Shown here piece after piece: positions 1-8,564 of a stretch of DNA of 42,061 nt (the stretch's first letter is position 1; every line of letters starts with the position of its first letter). The position numbers and the translations under genes were made by a program. The DNA lies in contig JAKOVF010000152.1 of NCBI GenBank assembly GCA_029782225.1, forward strand, positions 1-42,061. The letters run 5' to 3'. The notes beneath the pieces are model-generated. The model was not told the DNA's origin, made no database searches, and was given only the letters and a program-made list of their open reading frames with translations. Source of the DNA: Chloroflexota bacterium (GTDB lineage Bacteria; Chloroflexota; Anaerolineae; Anaerolineales; Villigracilaceae).

Positions 1-233
1 AAACCAAAGGAGTGCGCTACCATTCACTGCGCTCGCGGCAGGCAGCGGCGCGCAAATTCATGGCGGTGCATCTCCTTGTTCCCGGTGATTGGACAGTTCG
101 GCAGGGCCACCAGCTTGCAGAAGAGATCGAAATCAACATTATCAAGGCAATACCCTATTCAAATATTGTCACACACATTGAACCAATTGAAGATCCCATC
201 TCGCAGCAAGACATCAACCTTGATCGTGGATAA
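1..233 (+). CDS. Cation efflux (CDF) family transporter, C-terminal fragment
   Basis: The reading frame is open from the window edge (codons in phase from base 3) to TAA at 231-233, so this is the 3' end of a gene that starts outside. The visible residues resemble the cytoplasmic C-terminal dimerisation domain of cation diffusion facilitators: an HSLRSRQAAARKF start, a beta strand with the MAVHLLVPGDW pattern, an amphipathic helix and a final strand ending VTHIEP. Family members are membrane antiporters exporting Zn2+, Fe2+ or other divalent metals, and this domain senses metal and dimerises. The membrane part is not in view, so metal specificity cannot be judged. The GTG at 12 is internal, not a real start. 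The family call rests on recalled domain pattern. Confidence 0.8.
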   Translation, partial: TKGVRYHSLRSRQAAARKFMAVHLLVPGDWTVRQGHQLAEEIEINIIKAIPYSNIVTHIEPIEDPISQQDINLDRG

Positions 234-584
234 ACTGACAGATGGACGCAACGGGAATAGCGCCCGGCGCGATCAGCCTATTCTTTTTCAATCGAAAACG
301 GGATCAAAGCCAAGGGTTACCCTTGCAATACTGGCTCGAACGGGTTGTGGTGGTTGAAACCAAGCCCAACATCGCTTTAGTCAAATGCCGGGGCAATTCC
401 TGACAATCTCGACTTAAATGTCGGGCTCAGTGGACCTAAAATCCGCTTCTGAGATCTTGTCACGACGATATGTGCTCATCTGATGCCAGAATCACCCTCT
501 GATTCTGGCGGGGACAACTGAACTGAGAATCTCACGGATATGAGCCTTGAGGACTGCAGTTTTACGCCTCCTGATTCGCAGCCT
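234..584. other. Intergenic region without a convincing gene
   Basis: About 350 bases between the efflux gene and the tRNA hairpin. I find no reading frame with a start, ribosome binding site and protein-like composition on either strand. The only structure seen is a 10-bp hairpin at 485-509. Confidence 0.6.
485..509. repeat. Short perfect hairpin
   Basis: GCCAGAATCA (485-494) and TGATTCTGGC (500-509) form a perfect 10-bp inverted repeat around a five-base loop. No T-run follows on either strand, so it is not a textbook intrinsic terminator. It lies about 250 bases downstream of the efflux gene. Confidence 0.55.
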
Positions 585-633
585 ACTTAAGACGACACGG
601 CTAGCCCAAAAGGCAAGCCGTGTCGTCTTAAGT
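585..633. repeat. 18-bp perfect inverted repeat abutting tRNA-Pro 3' end
   Basis: Arms 585-602 and 616-633 are perfect complements of 18 bp, and the hairpin continues inward with GCC/GGC after one mismatch around a five-base loop. The outer arm shares base 633 with the discriminator base of the tRNA, so the hairpin starts directly at the mature tRNA 3' end. On the minus strand it would lie immediately 3' of the tRNA. No T-tract follows. It may stop transcription, protect or expose the 3' end for processing, or be a small palindromic element that targeted the tRNA end. Confidence 0.75.
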
Positions 634-706
634 CGGGGTGCCGAGATTTGAACTCGGGACCTCACGGACCCGAACCGTGCGCTCTACCGGTCTGAGCCAC
701 ACCCCG
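633..706 (-). tRNA. tRNA-Pro (anticodon CGG)
   Basis: Read on the minus strand this folds as a complete 74-base cloverleaf. The acceptor stem is CGGGGTG with CACCCCG, the D stem GCTC/GAGC, the anticodon stem CACGG/CCGTG with loop TTCGGGT (anticodon CGG), the variable loop five bases, and the T arm CCGAG-TTCAAAT-CTCGG. The discriminator base is A73, as usual for tRNA-Pro. CCA is not encoded, so it must be added by the CCA-adding enzyme. A strong promoter lies just upstream at 727-754 and a long hairpin starts at its 3' end. It reads CCG codons in this GC-rich genome. Confidence 0.95.
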
Positions 707-726
707 ATATTACCGAAAGCGTGCGA

Positions 727-754
727 ATTATACCATCGCACTTTGTTTTGGCAA
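727..754 (-). promoter_or_regulatory. Promoter of tRNA-Pro
   Basis: On the minus strand there is TTGCCA (749-754; five of six matches to the -35 consensus), a 16-bp spacer, and a perfect TATAAT (727-732). The predicted start is about 13-15 bases before the tRNA 5' end at 706. This is one of the clearest sigma-70-type promoters in the window. Confidence 0.85.
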
Positions 755-760
755 GACGAA

Positions 761-1663
761 TTATGGATTCAAGGTCAGTGTCTGTGAATAGACGTACACA
801 TCGCGCTTGAGGAACGGATCTACCTGACGCAGTGTGAGGCGAACGCGCGTTGGTTCCGTCACCTTGTAGGGAATCGTCGTATCAAATGACTGCGGATCAG
901 AGCCGTTGATGGTCAATACGCGTGTGTTCAACACCTTGCCCCTTTCATCTATCAGGTCAAGGAACAGGGGCTGCTCATTGATCGGCCAGTAGCGGCCTTT
1001 GATTTCTACCGTCCCACCGGATACTTCCGCTTCATCCTGCGGTTCCTGGATCAGTGCTCGTTCATAGATGATATTGCCCGGTTCGTTGATCAGGCTGGGC
1101 CCGGAGGATATGAGAAAGACCTGCAGCGTATTCAACGCCTGCATCCGTCCAAATTCATCCTTGGTGCTGACGATCACCCGGGCCTGCTCCGATACGCCGC
1201 GAATCTCAAATTTGAATTTCAGATTGCGATACACGCCGCCCAGATTGCGGCTGACCTTTTCTAGTTCACTGGTGATCAATCCACCATCTTCTCCAAGCAA
1301 TTCGACGTTAACGATCTGGCTTTCACCGGAAACCAGCAGCATCTGTAACTGTATCGGGGATGCAACGTATGACATTGGCCCCGGCGAGAGAAACCTGACC
1401 TGTGCGAAAGCCTCGAAGCCTGGTTGAGGCGTAGGCGTGAGAGTTGGCAGAGGCGTATCAGGGATCAATGTTTCTGTTGGCAACAGCGTCGCCGTAGCAG
1501 TTGGAACCTTCGCCGCCGAAGTCGCGAGCGCGGCCTGACCGGTTAACGCGACGATGGTTGGCAGGTAATCGGAAGGATAGGGAGTCGGGGCGGGGCTGCT
1601 GATCGAGGCGCAGCCAGCCAGAAGTCCAGAGAGGGAAGCCAGGATGAGAATCTTTCGAAGCAT
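761..1663 (-). CDS. Secreted lipoprotein of unknown function
   Basis: 300 residues. The N-terminus has a lysine/arginine start, a hydrophobic stretch and a lipobox LAGC with Cys18, so it is probably exported and lipid-anchored. Residues 20-75 are a low-complexity Ala/Thr/Pro linker. The rest looks like two beta-rich, possibly Ig-like segments (about 85-185 and 200-298) with alternating hydrophobics and GTVEIKGRYWP- and VRLTLRQVD-like strands. I do not recognise a named family; the second half faintly recalls Gmad2-type Ig-like domains. There is no catalytic motif. It stands alone between tRNA-Pro and the carboxypeptidase, separated from the latter by a hairpin. No good ribosome binding site is visible before the ATG. 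Confidence 0.8.
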   Translation of the reverse strand: MLRKILILASLSGLLAGCASISSPAPTPYPSDYLPTIVALTGQAALATSAAKVPTATATLLPTETLIPDTPLPTLTPTPQPGFEAFAQVRFLSPGPMSYVASPIQLQMLLVSGESQIVNVELLGEDGGLITSELEKVSRNLGGVYRNLKFKFEIRGVSEQARVIVSTKDEFGRMQALNTLQVFLISSGPSLINEPGNIIYERALIQEPQDEAEVSGGTVEIKGRYWPINEQPLFLDLIDERGKVLNTRVLTINGSDPQSFDTTIPYKVTEPTRVRLTLRQVDPFLKRDVYVYSQTLTLNP

Positions 1664-1679
1664 TGTTGGGAATCAATAT

Positions 1680-1726
1680 CCCGCAGGTTTACACGACTCA
1701 GCAGTCTTTACCATTAAACCTGCGGG
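1680..1726. repeat. 12-bp perfect hairpin between minus-strand genes
   Basis: CCCGCAGGTTTA (1680-1691) and TAAACCTGCGGG (1715-1726) are perfect complements with a 23-base loop. It lies just downstream of the carboxypeptidase stop and may terminate or stabilise that transcript. The CCCGCAGG core recurs in the hairpin at 34298-34357, which also follows a peptidase gene. Confidence 0.7.
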
Positions 1727-1748
1727 ACGCTTTGGGGAACGAGTTTGC

Positions 1749-3251
1749 TTATAGCCCGTAAATATCGCTATATTTTTTGGTCAGATAACGAACATAAGGC
1801 GCTGAATTGATCCTGGAGCCTGTTACTTTTTGGACAAGGTCCTGCGGATCGTACTTGTGCCCATACTGATGAATTTTCTCACGCAGCCAGCCAAGCAGGG
1901 CATCGAACTTGCCTTTGCCGATCTGGTCGTCGAGATCAGGGATATCCTTGTTGATCTTTTCCCACAATTGAGCAGAGACCAGGTTGCCAAGCGCGTAGGT
2001 GGAGAAATAGCCGATCGCGCCATAGGACCAATGGACATCCTGCAGCACGCCCTGTGCATCGTTGGGCGGTGTGACGCCGAGGTATTCCTGCATCTTGGTG
2101 TTCCACAAATCCGGCAGATCCTTAATATCAACTTTGCCCTCGACCATGGCGATCTCAAGTTCGAGGCGCAGCATGATGTGCATGTTGTACGTCGCTTCGT
2201 CGGCGTTGACACGGATGAAGGATGGCTCCACTTTATTGATGGCTTTGTAGAAAGCCTTGAGGCTCACGCCGTCCAACTGGCTCGGGAAGATTTTCTTGAA
2301 CCCGGGATAGAAGTGCTCCCAGAAAGGCATGGAGCGGCCAACAAGATTTTCCCACATGCGGGATTGTGACTCATGCACCGCCAGTGATGTTCCACCAAGA
2401 AGAGGAGTGCGCTCGTAGGCAGGATTTACTCCCTGCTCATACATCGCGTGACCTGATTCATGCATCGTGCTGAACAACATCGCCAGCGGTTTGTCGGCTT
2501 CGAAGCGCGTTGTAATGCGGACATCGTTCACGCTGAAGGTCGTCTGGAATGGATGCGGGACCTTATCCTGGCGGCCGCGATTGAAGTCATAGCCGAAGGC
2601 CTTTGCGACTTCCTCGCCAAAATCCCAGAGTTTCTTTTCGTTATATTTCTTGTAGAGGAACGCGTCCTTGACTTGGGGCTTCTTCGCGATCTTCTTCAAG
2701 AGGTCCACTTGCTTTGGGCGGAGCGGATTGAAAATATCCTGCACATCAGAGGTCTTCATACCCGGTTCAAAGTCATCCAACAGAGTATCGTACGGATGAT
2801 CAGCAGGCGGGAAGAACGAGATATATTTCTTAACTAAATCAAGAACTTTTTCCAGATGCGGGCGGAAAATTGAGAAATCTGATTTGCCTTTCGCTTCGAC
2901 CCAGGCCTCGAAGGCTTTGGTCGTGACGACAGCTTGTTCGGCTACAAATTCAGGCGGGACGCGCACAGCTTTGTCATAGTTGCGTGCGGCGACACGCACG
3001 TAGGCAGCATCATCTGAATCAGCATCGGCGCCCTCAAATTCCTTCTTCAGGTCATCGATCAATTTGCCGACTTTTTCCGAGGTCGCCATTTGCTGAGCGA
3101 TCTTGCCCAGTGTGGCCAGCTGTTGACCGCGCGCCTCTCCACCGGCTGGCGGCATGTTGGCCTGCTGATCCCAGCTCAGCACGGCTGCCGCGCTGCCCAG
3201 GTCAGCTACTTCACCGAGGATTGCTTTCAGTTCATCGAGCTTATCAGACAT
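1749..3251 (-). CDS. M32 family metallocarboxypeptidase (carboxypeptidase Taq type)
   Basis: 500 residues, the normal family length. The family signatures appear in order: HPF (233-235), DVRITTR (243-249), the zinc site HESGH (264-268), HESQSR (293-298), the NADEATYNMHI region (about 349-359) and GVLQDVHW (401-408). M32 enzymes are cytoplasmic, zinc- or cobalt-dependent and remove C-terminal residues from peptides, with poor activity before proline. No signal peptide is present. AGGAG sits about nine bases before the ATG and supports the start. A palindromic repeat fills the upstream gap and a hairpin follows the gene. The family call is secure; the in vivo substrate is unknown. Confidence 0.96.
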   Translation of the reverse strand: MSDKLDELKAILGEVADLGSAAAVLSWDQQANMPPAGGEARGQQLATLGKIAQQMATSEKVGKLIDDLKKEFEGADADSDDAAYVRVAARNYDKAVRVPPEFVAEQAVVTTKAFEAWVEAKGKSDFSIFRPHLEKVLDLVKKYISFFPPADHPYDTLLDDFEPGMKTSDVQDIFNPLRPKQVDLLKKIAKKPQVKDAFLYKKYNEKKLWDFGEEVAKAFGYDFNRGRQDKVPHPFQTTFSVNDVRITTRFEADKPLAMLFSTMHESGHAMYEQGVNPAYERTPLLGGTSLAVHESQSRMWENLVGRSMPFWEHFYPGFKKIFPSQLDGVSLKAFYKAINKVEPSFIRVNADEATYNMHIMLRLELEIAMVEGKVDIKDLPDLWNTKMQEYLGVTPPNDAQGVLQDVHWSYGAIGYFSTYALGNLVSAQLWEKINKDIPDLDDQIGKGKFDALLGWLREKIHQYGHKYDPQDLVQKVTGSRINSAPYVRYLTKKYSDIYGL

Positions 3252-3273
3252 GGAAATTCTCTCCTGTTTTTTT

Positions 3274-3358
3274 GTCGTTACGAGGGCAGTGTTCTTCTGT
3301 CCGAAGTAATCTCCTTCTGGCTGGAGTTTGCTTCGTCGCTATCACTCCTCGCAATGAC
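3274..3358. repeat. Dispersed palindromic repeat, family A copy 1
   Basis: Ends GTCGTTACGAGG (3274-3285) and CCTCGCAATGAC (3347-3358) are imperfect complements. Inside are CCGAAGTAATCTCC and a partly complementary GGAGTTTGCTTCG. The same ends and core occur at 19499-19588, so this is a REP- or MITE-like family. It fills the gap between the dehydrogenase and the carboxypeptidase. Confidence 0.7.
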
Positions 3359-3368
3359 ATGCTACAAA

Positions 3369-4310
3369 TTATGAAACTTTCCAACGCAGGGCCTTGCCCT
3401 GTAGTGCGTTCAGGACTTCCTCCGCGATGTCATTCGCAGCGCGGATTTGCGCTTCGGCGGTTTGTGCGCCGATATGAGGAGTAGCGATCACGCGTGGATG
3501 GGCAACTGCTTCTGTTAAGCCGGGCGGCTCCTTCTCGAAGACATCCAGCGCGGCGCCGGCAACTTTTCCGCTGTTCAGGGCTTCTACTAAAGCTGATTCT
3601 TTGATGATCCCCCCGCGCGCCGCGCAGACGATCCGCACACCGTCCTTCATTTGCGAAAATGCCAGCGCGCCGACCATGTCGCGAGTGTCAACAGTCAGTG
3701 GAAGATGCAGCGAGATGAAGTCGGCACAGCCGTAGAGTTCATCCAGAGCAACAGGCTCCGCGCCGCGCTTCTCTACCTCCTCTGCCGGCACAAGCGGATC
3801 GTAAGCAACAACGCTCATGCCAAAGGCTCTAGCGCGCTTGGCAACTTCCATGCCGATGCGTCCCGCGCCGATAATGCCGAGCGTTTTGCCATTCAGTTCA
3901 ACACCCTCAAGCTCCTTCTTGAGCCATTGCCCCTGTTTCATGGCGACGTCGGCACGAGGAAATTCGCGCGCGAGTGCCAGGAGCAGGCCAAAGGCCAGTT
4001 CGGCAACTGCCAGCGTGGTCGAAATCGGCGCGTTGACCACGGTCACGCCGTGAGCTTTGGCAGCCGCGAGGTCAATATTGTCCACGCCAACGCCAGCGCG
4101 CCCGATCGCCTTCAGTCTGGACCCTGCTTCAATAATGGGAGCAGTGACTTTCGTCCGGCCGCGAACGATCAGGGCATCATAATCGGGAACAGCCTTAAGC
4201 AAGTCATCCGCCGAGATTCCGGTCCGGTCATCCACTTCGGAGGCGGCGCGCAAGATGGCCTGTCCACGTTCGTCCAGGCCATCGGTAATGAGGATTTTAT
4301 ATTCAGGCAT
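3369..4310 (-). CDS. serA: D-3-phosphoglycerate dehydrogenase-type 2-hydroxyacid dehydrogenase
   Basis: 313 residues. The N-terminal catalytic half contains RAGVGVDNID (71-80) and a VAELAFGLLLALAR helix. The NAD domain has GAGRIG (148-153) with Asp171 at the end of the second strand, favouring NAD over NADP. Catalytic residues are Arg232 in CAARGGII, Glu261 in DVFEKEPP and His279 in ATPHIG. The likely reaction is oxidation of 3-phosphoglycerate to phosphohydroxypyruvate, the first step of serine synthesis. It ends after the catalytic fold and lacks the ASB and ACT domains of longer SerA proteins, so feedback by serine through ACT is not expected. Related hydroxyacid dehydrogenases cannot be excluded. 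TAAAAT lies six bases before the ATG. Confidence 0.85.
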   Translation of the reverse strand: MPEYKILITDGLDERGQAILRAASEVDDRTGISADDLLKAVPDYDALIVRGRTKVTAPIIEAGSRLKAIGRAGVGVDNIDLAAAKAHGVTVVNAPISTTLAVAELAFGLLLALAREFPRADVAMKQGQWLKKELEGVELNGKTLGIIGAGRIGMEVAKRARAFGMSVVAYDPLVPAEEVEKRGAEPVALDELYGCADFISLHLPLTVDTRDMVGALAFSQMKDGVRIVCAARGGIIKESALVEALNSGKVAGAALDVFEKEPPGLTEAVAHPRVIATPHIGAQTAEAQIRAANDIAEEVLNALQGKALRWKVS

Positions 4311-4316
4311 AAGCTG

Positions 4317-4322
4317 ATTTTA
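4317..4322 (-). promoter_or_regulatory. -10-like box six bases before a start codon
   Basis: TAAAAT on the minus strand followed by CAGCTT and the dehydrogenase ATG. There is no ribosome binding site, so transcription may begin at or next to the start codon. The same arrangement is seen before several other genes in the window. Confidence 0.45.
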
Positions 4323-4364
4323 TCTTATTCCGAAGGGAATGGTATCCCTCCAAAGAATCGAAAT

Positions 4365-5081
4365 CTAGGGGCATTTGTGCTTCTCACCGTAGCCATTCAC
4401 CTGAATATCGATCTCTAGTCCTTCTCGCAATTGGACTTCGGCCACATCCGGCTGATCGGGATGATCGAGGTCATAGACTGTGTAGACGCCGGGATAAACC
4501 CATACTTCATTTTCGGGCGCCTCCAGCCGGGAGGGGAGGAGAATATCGCCGGGTTTGACGAGCATTTGGTGGTCTGTGCAATTGCGCAGGTAGGATGGGA
4601 CCGGCCAGACCTCCGGCTTGATGACCGGCAGGGAACTCACATCACCATCCACCGAGGAATATTTTGTTTGCAGGGAAACCCAGCCGGTTTGATCTGCATG
4701 GCCAGGGAGTGTGACCTGCGCCCAATCTGAAAGAATATCGCGCGCCTGGGCATCCACCTTCTGACCTTCCATCAGAACGCCAATTGAATTGAAAGCGAGG
4801 TCCGGTCCGCGGCGGATAAAGAGATTCCCTTTGACTGCCGTAATGGAGACCGTTGCAACCGGTGTGGGTGAAGCAGGGACTTGAGTAGGAACCGCTGTAG
4901 CTGTGGCAGCTTTTGTGGGAATCACTACAGGCTCAGCCGGCGCATCGGTTGCGGTAGTGACATCTTCCGGTATGGACGGGACTTGCTGCGCGAATCCTGT
5001 CCTCATTCTACAGGAGGACAAGAGGATGAGGATCACAAAACCGGTCGTAATGATTCGTTTTCTTTGAAGTGGCTTGGGCAT
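4365..5081 (-). CDS. SH3b-domain lipoprotein
   Basis: 238 residues. A basic N-terminus and hydrophobic stretch lead to Cys24 in LSSC, a plausible lipobox. A Thr/Ala/Pro-rich linker follows to about residue 75. Residues 78-135 resemble a bacterial SH3 (SH3b) domain: the LFIRRGPDLAFNSIGVL motif, GQKVDAQARD and TGWVSL. Such domains bind cell-wall peptides or polysaccharides. The C-terminal 100 residues form an unrecognised beta-rich segment with two Cys (NCTDH and the KCP end) that could form a disulfide. It lies 23 bases downstream of the exporter permease on the same strand and may be co-transcribed. The start codon lacks a strong ribosome binding site. Confidence 0.8.
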   Translation of the reverse strand: MPKPLQRKRIITTGFVILILLSSCRMRTGFAQQVPSIPEDVTTATDAPAEPVVIPTKAATATAVPTQVPASPTPVATVSITAVKGNLFIRRGPDLAFNSIGVLMEGQKVDAQARDILSDWAQVTLPGHADQTGWVSLQTKYSSVDGDVSSLPVIKPEVWPVPSYLRNCTDHQMLVKPGDILLPSRLEAPENEVWVYPGVYTVYDLDHPDQPDVAEVQLREGLEIDIQVNGYGEKHKCP

Positions 5082-5104
5082 GAATCAGCCAGGCTTTCTC
5101 AGGG

Positions 5105-6370
5105 TTATTCGTAACGCAAGGCTTCTACAGGTTCAAGGTTCGCAGCGCGGCTTGCCGGGTAAATGCCAAAGAACAGACCGATGATCGCGGAGAATGTGGT
5201 TGAGAGGATAACCGCATCCGCGCCAACAGCCGGCGTGAAGGCGGTTCCCGTTGCGGCAGCCACCTTCCCTACGATGAAGGCGATCAGCCAGCCAAGGATA
5301 ATCCCAATGAAACCACCCAGCATACTGAGCAGGGAGGACTCGGTGAGGAACTGGAGCAGAATATCTCTCTTGCGCGCGCCCAGTGCCTTGCGCAGACCAA
5401 TCTCACGCGTCCGCTCCGTGACCGAGACCAGCATGATGTTCATGATGCCAATGCCGCCCACTAGCAGCGAAATCCCTGCAATGCCGCCAAGAAAGATCGT
5501 CAGAACACCGGTGATCGTCGCAAACGTGGAAAGAAAATCCTGCTGTGTAAATACGGTGAAATCATCGTAGCCGATGGGCGTGTTATGACGCTGGCGGAGA
5601 ATATTCTTAATCTCATCCGCAGCTTTCGGCACCGAATCCCCGTCGACAGCCTGCACAAAAATCACGTCTACTCTATCGCGTGTGCTGCGCTTGATCAGGC
5701 GTGCCTGTGCAGTTGTGAACGGAACGTACGCGGCATCATCCTCGCTGCCGAACGCGCCGCCACCCTTTGACACCAGCACACCGATCACGCGAAACGGCTG
5801 GCCTTCGATGCGAATGGTCTCGCCGACCACGCCATCGTGATGACCAAAGAGCTTGTCCGCGGTACTGGGTCCAAGCACCACCACCGACATGTGTCCGAGC
5901 ATGTTCTCTTCGTTAATGAATTCGCCTTCGGCAACCTGCATGTTCCGCACTTCGGCATATGCGGGCGTGACACCGGAAATCGTGGTTGTGGTGTTTTCGC
6001 CGGCAAAAGTGAGCGTACCATTTCCCTGCAAGCCGGGCGCAACCGCCTGCACGGACGGAGCCGCAAATGGATCAGCTATCGCCTCAGCATCAGCAAGAGT
6101 AAGCGGGCGATCGTTATTCCCACTGAGTCTGCGCCCTCCGCCGGGCCCGGGTCCACCTCCGCTATCAGGGCCACCGCTGAACACGAACAGCAGATTCGTT
6201 CCAATGCTCGTGATGGACCCCGTGATGGAATTCTGTGCGCCGCGCCCGACAGCGAGCATGGCAATGACCGCCGCAACGCCAATCACGATGCCAAGCACGG
6301 TCAGCCCTGAGCGCATTTTGTTTCCGTTCAGGCTTTCAAGTGCCTCAAGAAGGGCCTGTACGAATGTCAT
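5105..6370 (-). CDS. MacB/FtsX-type ABC transporter permease
   Basis: 421 residues. One membrane segment near residues 20-45 ([19 protein letters not shown]) is followed by a large extracytoplasmic MacB_PCD-type domain with a glycine-rich loop. Three C-terminal membrane segments carry the family motif [20 protein letters not shown] and the adjacent [10 protein letters not shown]. These permeases use mechanotransmission to drive export of antibiotics, peptides or lipoproteins. The start ATG overlaps the ATPase stop by four bases (ATGA), so translation is coupled. The gene is the third in an adaptor-ATPase-permease operon. No outer-membrane TolC partner is seen, as expected for a cell with one membrane. 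The substrate is unknown. Confidence 0.93.
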   Translation of the reverse strand: MTFVQALLEALESLNGNKMRSGLTVLGIVIGVAAVIAMLAVGRGAQNSITGSITSIGTNLLFVFSGGPDSGGGPGPGGGRRLSGNNDRPLTLADAEAIADPFAAPSVQAVAPGLQGNGTLTFAGENTTTTISGVTPAYAEVRNMQVAEGEFINEENMLGHMSVVVLGPSTADKLFGHHDGVVGETIRIEGQPFRVIGVLVSKGGGAFGSEDDAAYVPFTTAQARLIKRSTRDRVDVIFVQAVDGDSVPKAADEIKNILRQRHNTPIGYDDFTVFTQQDFLSTFATITGVLTIFLGGIAGISLLVGGIGIMNIMLVSVTERTREIGLRKALGARKRDILLQFLTESSLLSMLGGFIGIILGWLIAFIVGKVAAATGTAFTPAVGADAVILSTTFSAIIGLFFGIYPASRAANLEPVEALRYE

Positions 6371-7068
6371 GGATGCACCGTCCCTTCTTTACCGTTGGCT
6401 GAATCCAGCAATCCATCGCGAAGACGAATCACGCGTTGGGTTTGTTCAGCGATCGTTGGATCATGCGTAACGATAATCAAAGTGGTGCCGCGTTCCCGAT
6501 TTAGATTGAGTAACAGAGCCATGATCTCTCTTCCAACTTTCGAATCGAGATTTCCTGTTGGTTCATCGGCCATGATAATGGCCGGATCATTGACCAGGGC
6601 GCGCGCGATCGCGACGCGCTGCTGCTGTCCGCCGGAGAGTTCGTACGGACGATGCGTCATCCGGTCCGAAAGGCTGACCGCCTCCAGCGCGGCTTTTGCA
6701 CGGTCGCGCCTTCCTTCGGTGAGACCTGCATACCGCAGAGGTAGTTCCACATTTCCAAGCGCGGTCAGGCGTGAGAGCAGGTTGAAACTCTGGAATACAA
6801 ATCCGACTTTGCGATTGCGAATGCTGGCAAGCTGGTCATCATTCAAGCTGGCGACCGACTCGCCGTCCAGAATATATTCTCCGGAAGAAGGACGGTCGAG
6901 GCAGCCCAGCGTATTCATCAGGGTGGACTTGCCGGAGCCAGAAGGTCCCATGATCGCGACAATTTCACCGCGCTCGATCGTAAACGAGACGCCGCGCAGC
7001 GCCTCCACCTCGAACTCACCCATCTTGTAGACCTTACGGATGTCGCGGGCTTCGATCACCCAGTCCAT
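6367..7068 (-). CDS. MacB/LolD-type ABC transporter ATPase
   Basis: 233 residues from the ATG at 7068. I prefer this start to the TTG at 7083 because GGTGGAGG lies five bases upstream and the shorter protein begins in the normal place for the family. Walker A is GPSGSGKST (41-49), the Q-loop Gln93, the signature LSGGQ (144-148), Walker B IIMADE (164-169) and the switch His202. It powers the adjacent MacB/FtsX-type permease. The stop overlaps the permease start by four bases, and the start lies two bases after the adaptor stop. Confidence 0.95.
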   Translation of the reverse strand: MDWVIEARDIRKVYKMGEFEVEALRGVSFTIERGEIVAIMGPSGSGKSTLMNTLGCLDRPSSGEYILDGESVASLNDDQLASIRNRKVGFVFQSFNLLSRLTALGNVELPLRYAGLTEGRRDRAKAALEAVSLSDRMTHRPYELSGGQQQRVAIARALVNDPAIIMADEPTGNLDSKVGREIMALLLNLNRERGTTLIIVTHDPTIAEQTQRVIRLRDGLLDSANGKEGTVHP

Positions 7069-7069
7069 G

Positions 7070-8323
7070 CTAGCCTCCACCAAATGGTCCGCTCTGCGAT
7101 GGTGGATTCAAAATGACCAGGTCGCCCTCTTTCAAATCACCACTGGCGACGACACTATCTGCATCAGAGGATTGACCGAGGGTGATCTTGACCTTGACCG
7201 GCTGGCCGTTTCGCAACACATAAACCACTCGGTCAGAATCTACAAAACGGACCGCGCGGTTGGGCACCAGCAGAACATCCTTCAACTCTTTTACAGTGAT
7301 CGTGACCGCTGCAGTCATGCCCGGCTTGACCAGTTCATCGGCGTCGGTGATCTCAACCGTCACAGTGAAATTGACCACGCCCTGCACAGTATCACCGGCC
7401 TGTCCCACTTCAACCACTTCGCCATGGTATTCCTTGCCAAGGATCGCATCGAAAGTCAGGGTTACCGGCTGGCCGATACTCACACTGTTGATATCCACTT
7501 CAGAGACCTGGACATCCACCAGCATATGGGAGAGGTCATCCACACGAAAGGCGGGGGCGCCAGCAGCTACCTGATCGCCAACGGCAGGAATAGCCTGCGT
7601 CACGGTACCTGCGAAGGGGGCCAAGATTTTGGCCATGTTCAAGGTCGCCTGTGCAGCAGCCACGCGCGCCTGCGCCGCCGCGATGTCTTCTGCACTTGGA
7701 CCGTTTTTCACACGGTCATAGGCGCGCTGCGCGTCTTCGAGCTGGGCAGTTGCCAGAGCCAGTTTGTTATCAGCATCCGCGATCGTCGCTGCATCTGCAT
7801 AACCTTTGTGTTCCCGGATACGAGGAATGCCCCCGACAATGGTCACTTCCTTGATGGTGATCTTTCCGTTCAGCGACTGCCGATAATCGTAAGCCTTTTT
7901 ATAGTCCTTCTGAGCCTTGTCCAATGTGATTGCAGCCTGTGCTGTTGTGGTTTTAGAGTTCTGCAAATCTTCAAGGGCCTTTTGCGCGCTGACCAGGTCC
8001 GCTTCTGCCAGGAGAATACTCTGGGGGAGAGACGTCTTATCAAGGCTGGCCAGCACCTGGTCCAGCGAGACTCGATCACCGACTTTCACGTTGACCTTCT
8101 CCACGCTCCCGTTCGCCTCCCAGACAAGCACGGCACTGCTTTGGGCGCGGACACTCCCTGTCGCGCCAACCGAGGCGGTCAGGTTTCCGCGTTTGATCTC
8201 AGCGGTCTGAAACTGGCTTGCGGGCGCAGGCGAATTACGGCGTATCAAGAAAAAGGCAAGGATCAAAACAAGGACAATTCCCAGTCCAATAGTGAGCTTC
8301 TTATGCTTCCTGAAGAAATTCAT
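7070..8323 (-). CDS. HlyD/MacA-type efflux adaptor
   Basis: 417 residues. An N-terminal membrane anchor ([19 protein letters not shown], about 9-27) precedes a split lipoyl domain ([13 protein letters not shown] and the later [11 protein letters not shown]), a long coiled-coil hairpin of about 100-225 rich in Ala/Gln/Leu heptads, and beta-barrel and membrane-proximal domains ending in a Gly-rich tail. MacA-like adaptors join the permease outside the membrane and stimulate the ATPase. It is the first gene of the exporter operon, two bases before the ATPase start. Upstream are a -35/-10 pair at 8362-8389 and an inverted repeat. GGAGG lies 11 bases before the ATG, and TATAGT five bases before it. 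Confidence 0.93.
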   Translation of the reverse strand: MNFFRKHKKLTIGLGIVLVLILAFFLIRRNSPAPASQFQTAEIKRGNLTASVGATGSVRAQSSAVLVWEANGSVEKVNVKVGDRVSLDQVLASLDKTSLPQSILLAEADLVSAQKALEDLQNSKTTTAQAAITLDKAQKDYKKAYDYRQSLNGKITIKEVTIVGGIPRIREHKGYADAATIADADNKLALATAQLEDAQRAYDRVKNGPSAEDIAAAQARVAAAQATLNMAKILAPFAGTVTQAIPAVGDQVAAGAPAFRVDDLSHMLVDVQVSEVDINSVSIGQPVTLTFDAILGKEYHGEVVEVGQAGDTVQGVVNFTVTVEITDADELVKPGMTAAVTITVKELKDVLLVPNRAVRFVDSDRVVYVLRNGQPVKVKITLGQSSDADSVVASGDLKEGDLVILNPPSQSGPFGGG

Positions 8324-8353
8324 GATGTACTATACCTCCGCGCGGGTCCGCCG

Positions 8354-8390
8354 CTTGTGCGATTCTACACCATTGATATATACGCACAAG
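8354..8390. promoter_or_regulatory. Operator-like inverted repeat over exporter promoter
   Basis: CTTGTGCG (8354-8361) and CGCACAAG (8383-8390) are perfect 8-bp complements 21 bases apart. One arm overlaps the -35 hexamer and the other lies just after the -10 box of the minus-strand promoter. This geometry would suit a dimeric repressor acting on the exporter operon. No regulator gene is adjacent. Confidence 0.5.
8362..8389 (-). promoter_or_regulatory. Candidate promoter of the exporter operon
   Basis: On the minus strand TTGTGC (8384-8389) and TAGAAT (8362-8367; five of six consensus bases) are separated by 16 bp. The start would lie about 30 bases before the adaptor ATG. The -35 box is weak. 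Confidence 0.5.
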
Positions 8391-8564
8391 GACCAAGACG
8401 TATTCACTTATAACTTTTCTACATTAGAAAATCGTGACGATTGTCGCTGGCATTTGTGACGTTTAAGCCTGTATCTGTCCGATTAGATTGGGTATCATCT
8501 AATTCGAACCTTGTTGTTTTATCACTGGATTGTAGAGGAATTAAGCACGGATCGTGGAGGAATC

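Noticed and set aside
76..357. Open frame overlapping the end of the cation-efflux gene
   Set aside because: It overlaps a better frame for half its length and has an arginine/serine-rich, non-protein-like composition and no ribosome binding site.
485..509. Intrinsic terminator of the cation-efflux gene
   Set aside because: The hairpin is perfect, but no T-run follows and it is 250 bases after the stop, so I list it only as a hairpin.
7069..7083. Upstream TTG start for the exporter ATPase
   Set aside because: It would overlap the adaptor end by 14 bases, whereas the ATG at 7068 has GGAGG at the right distance.
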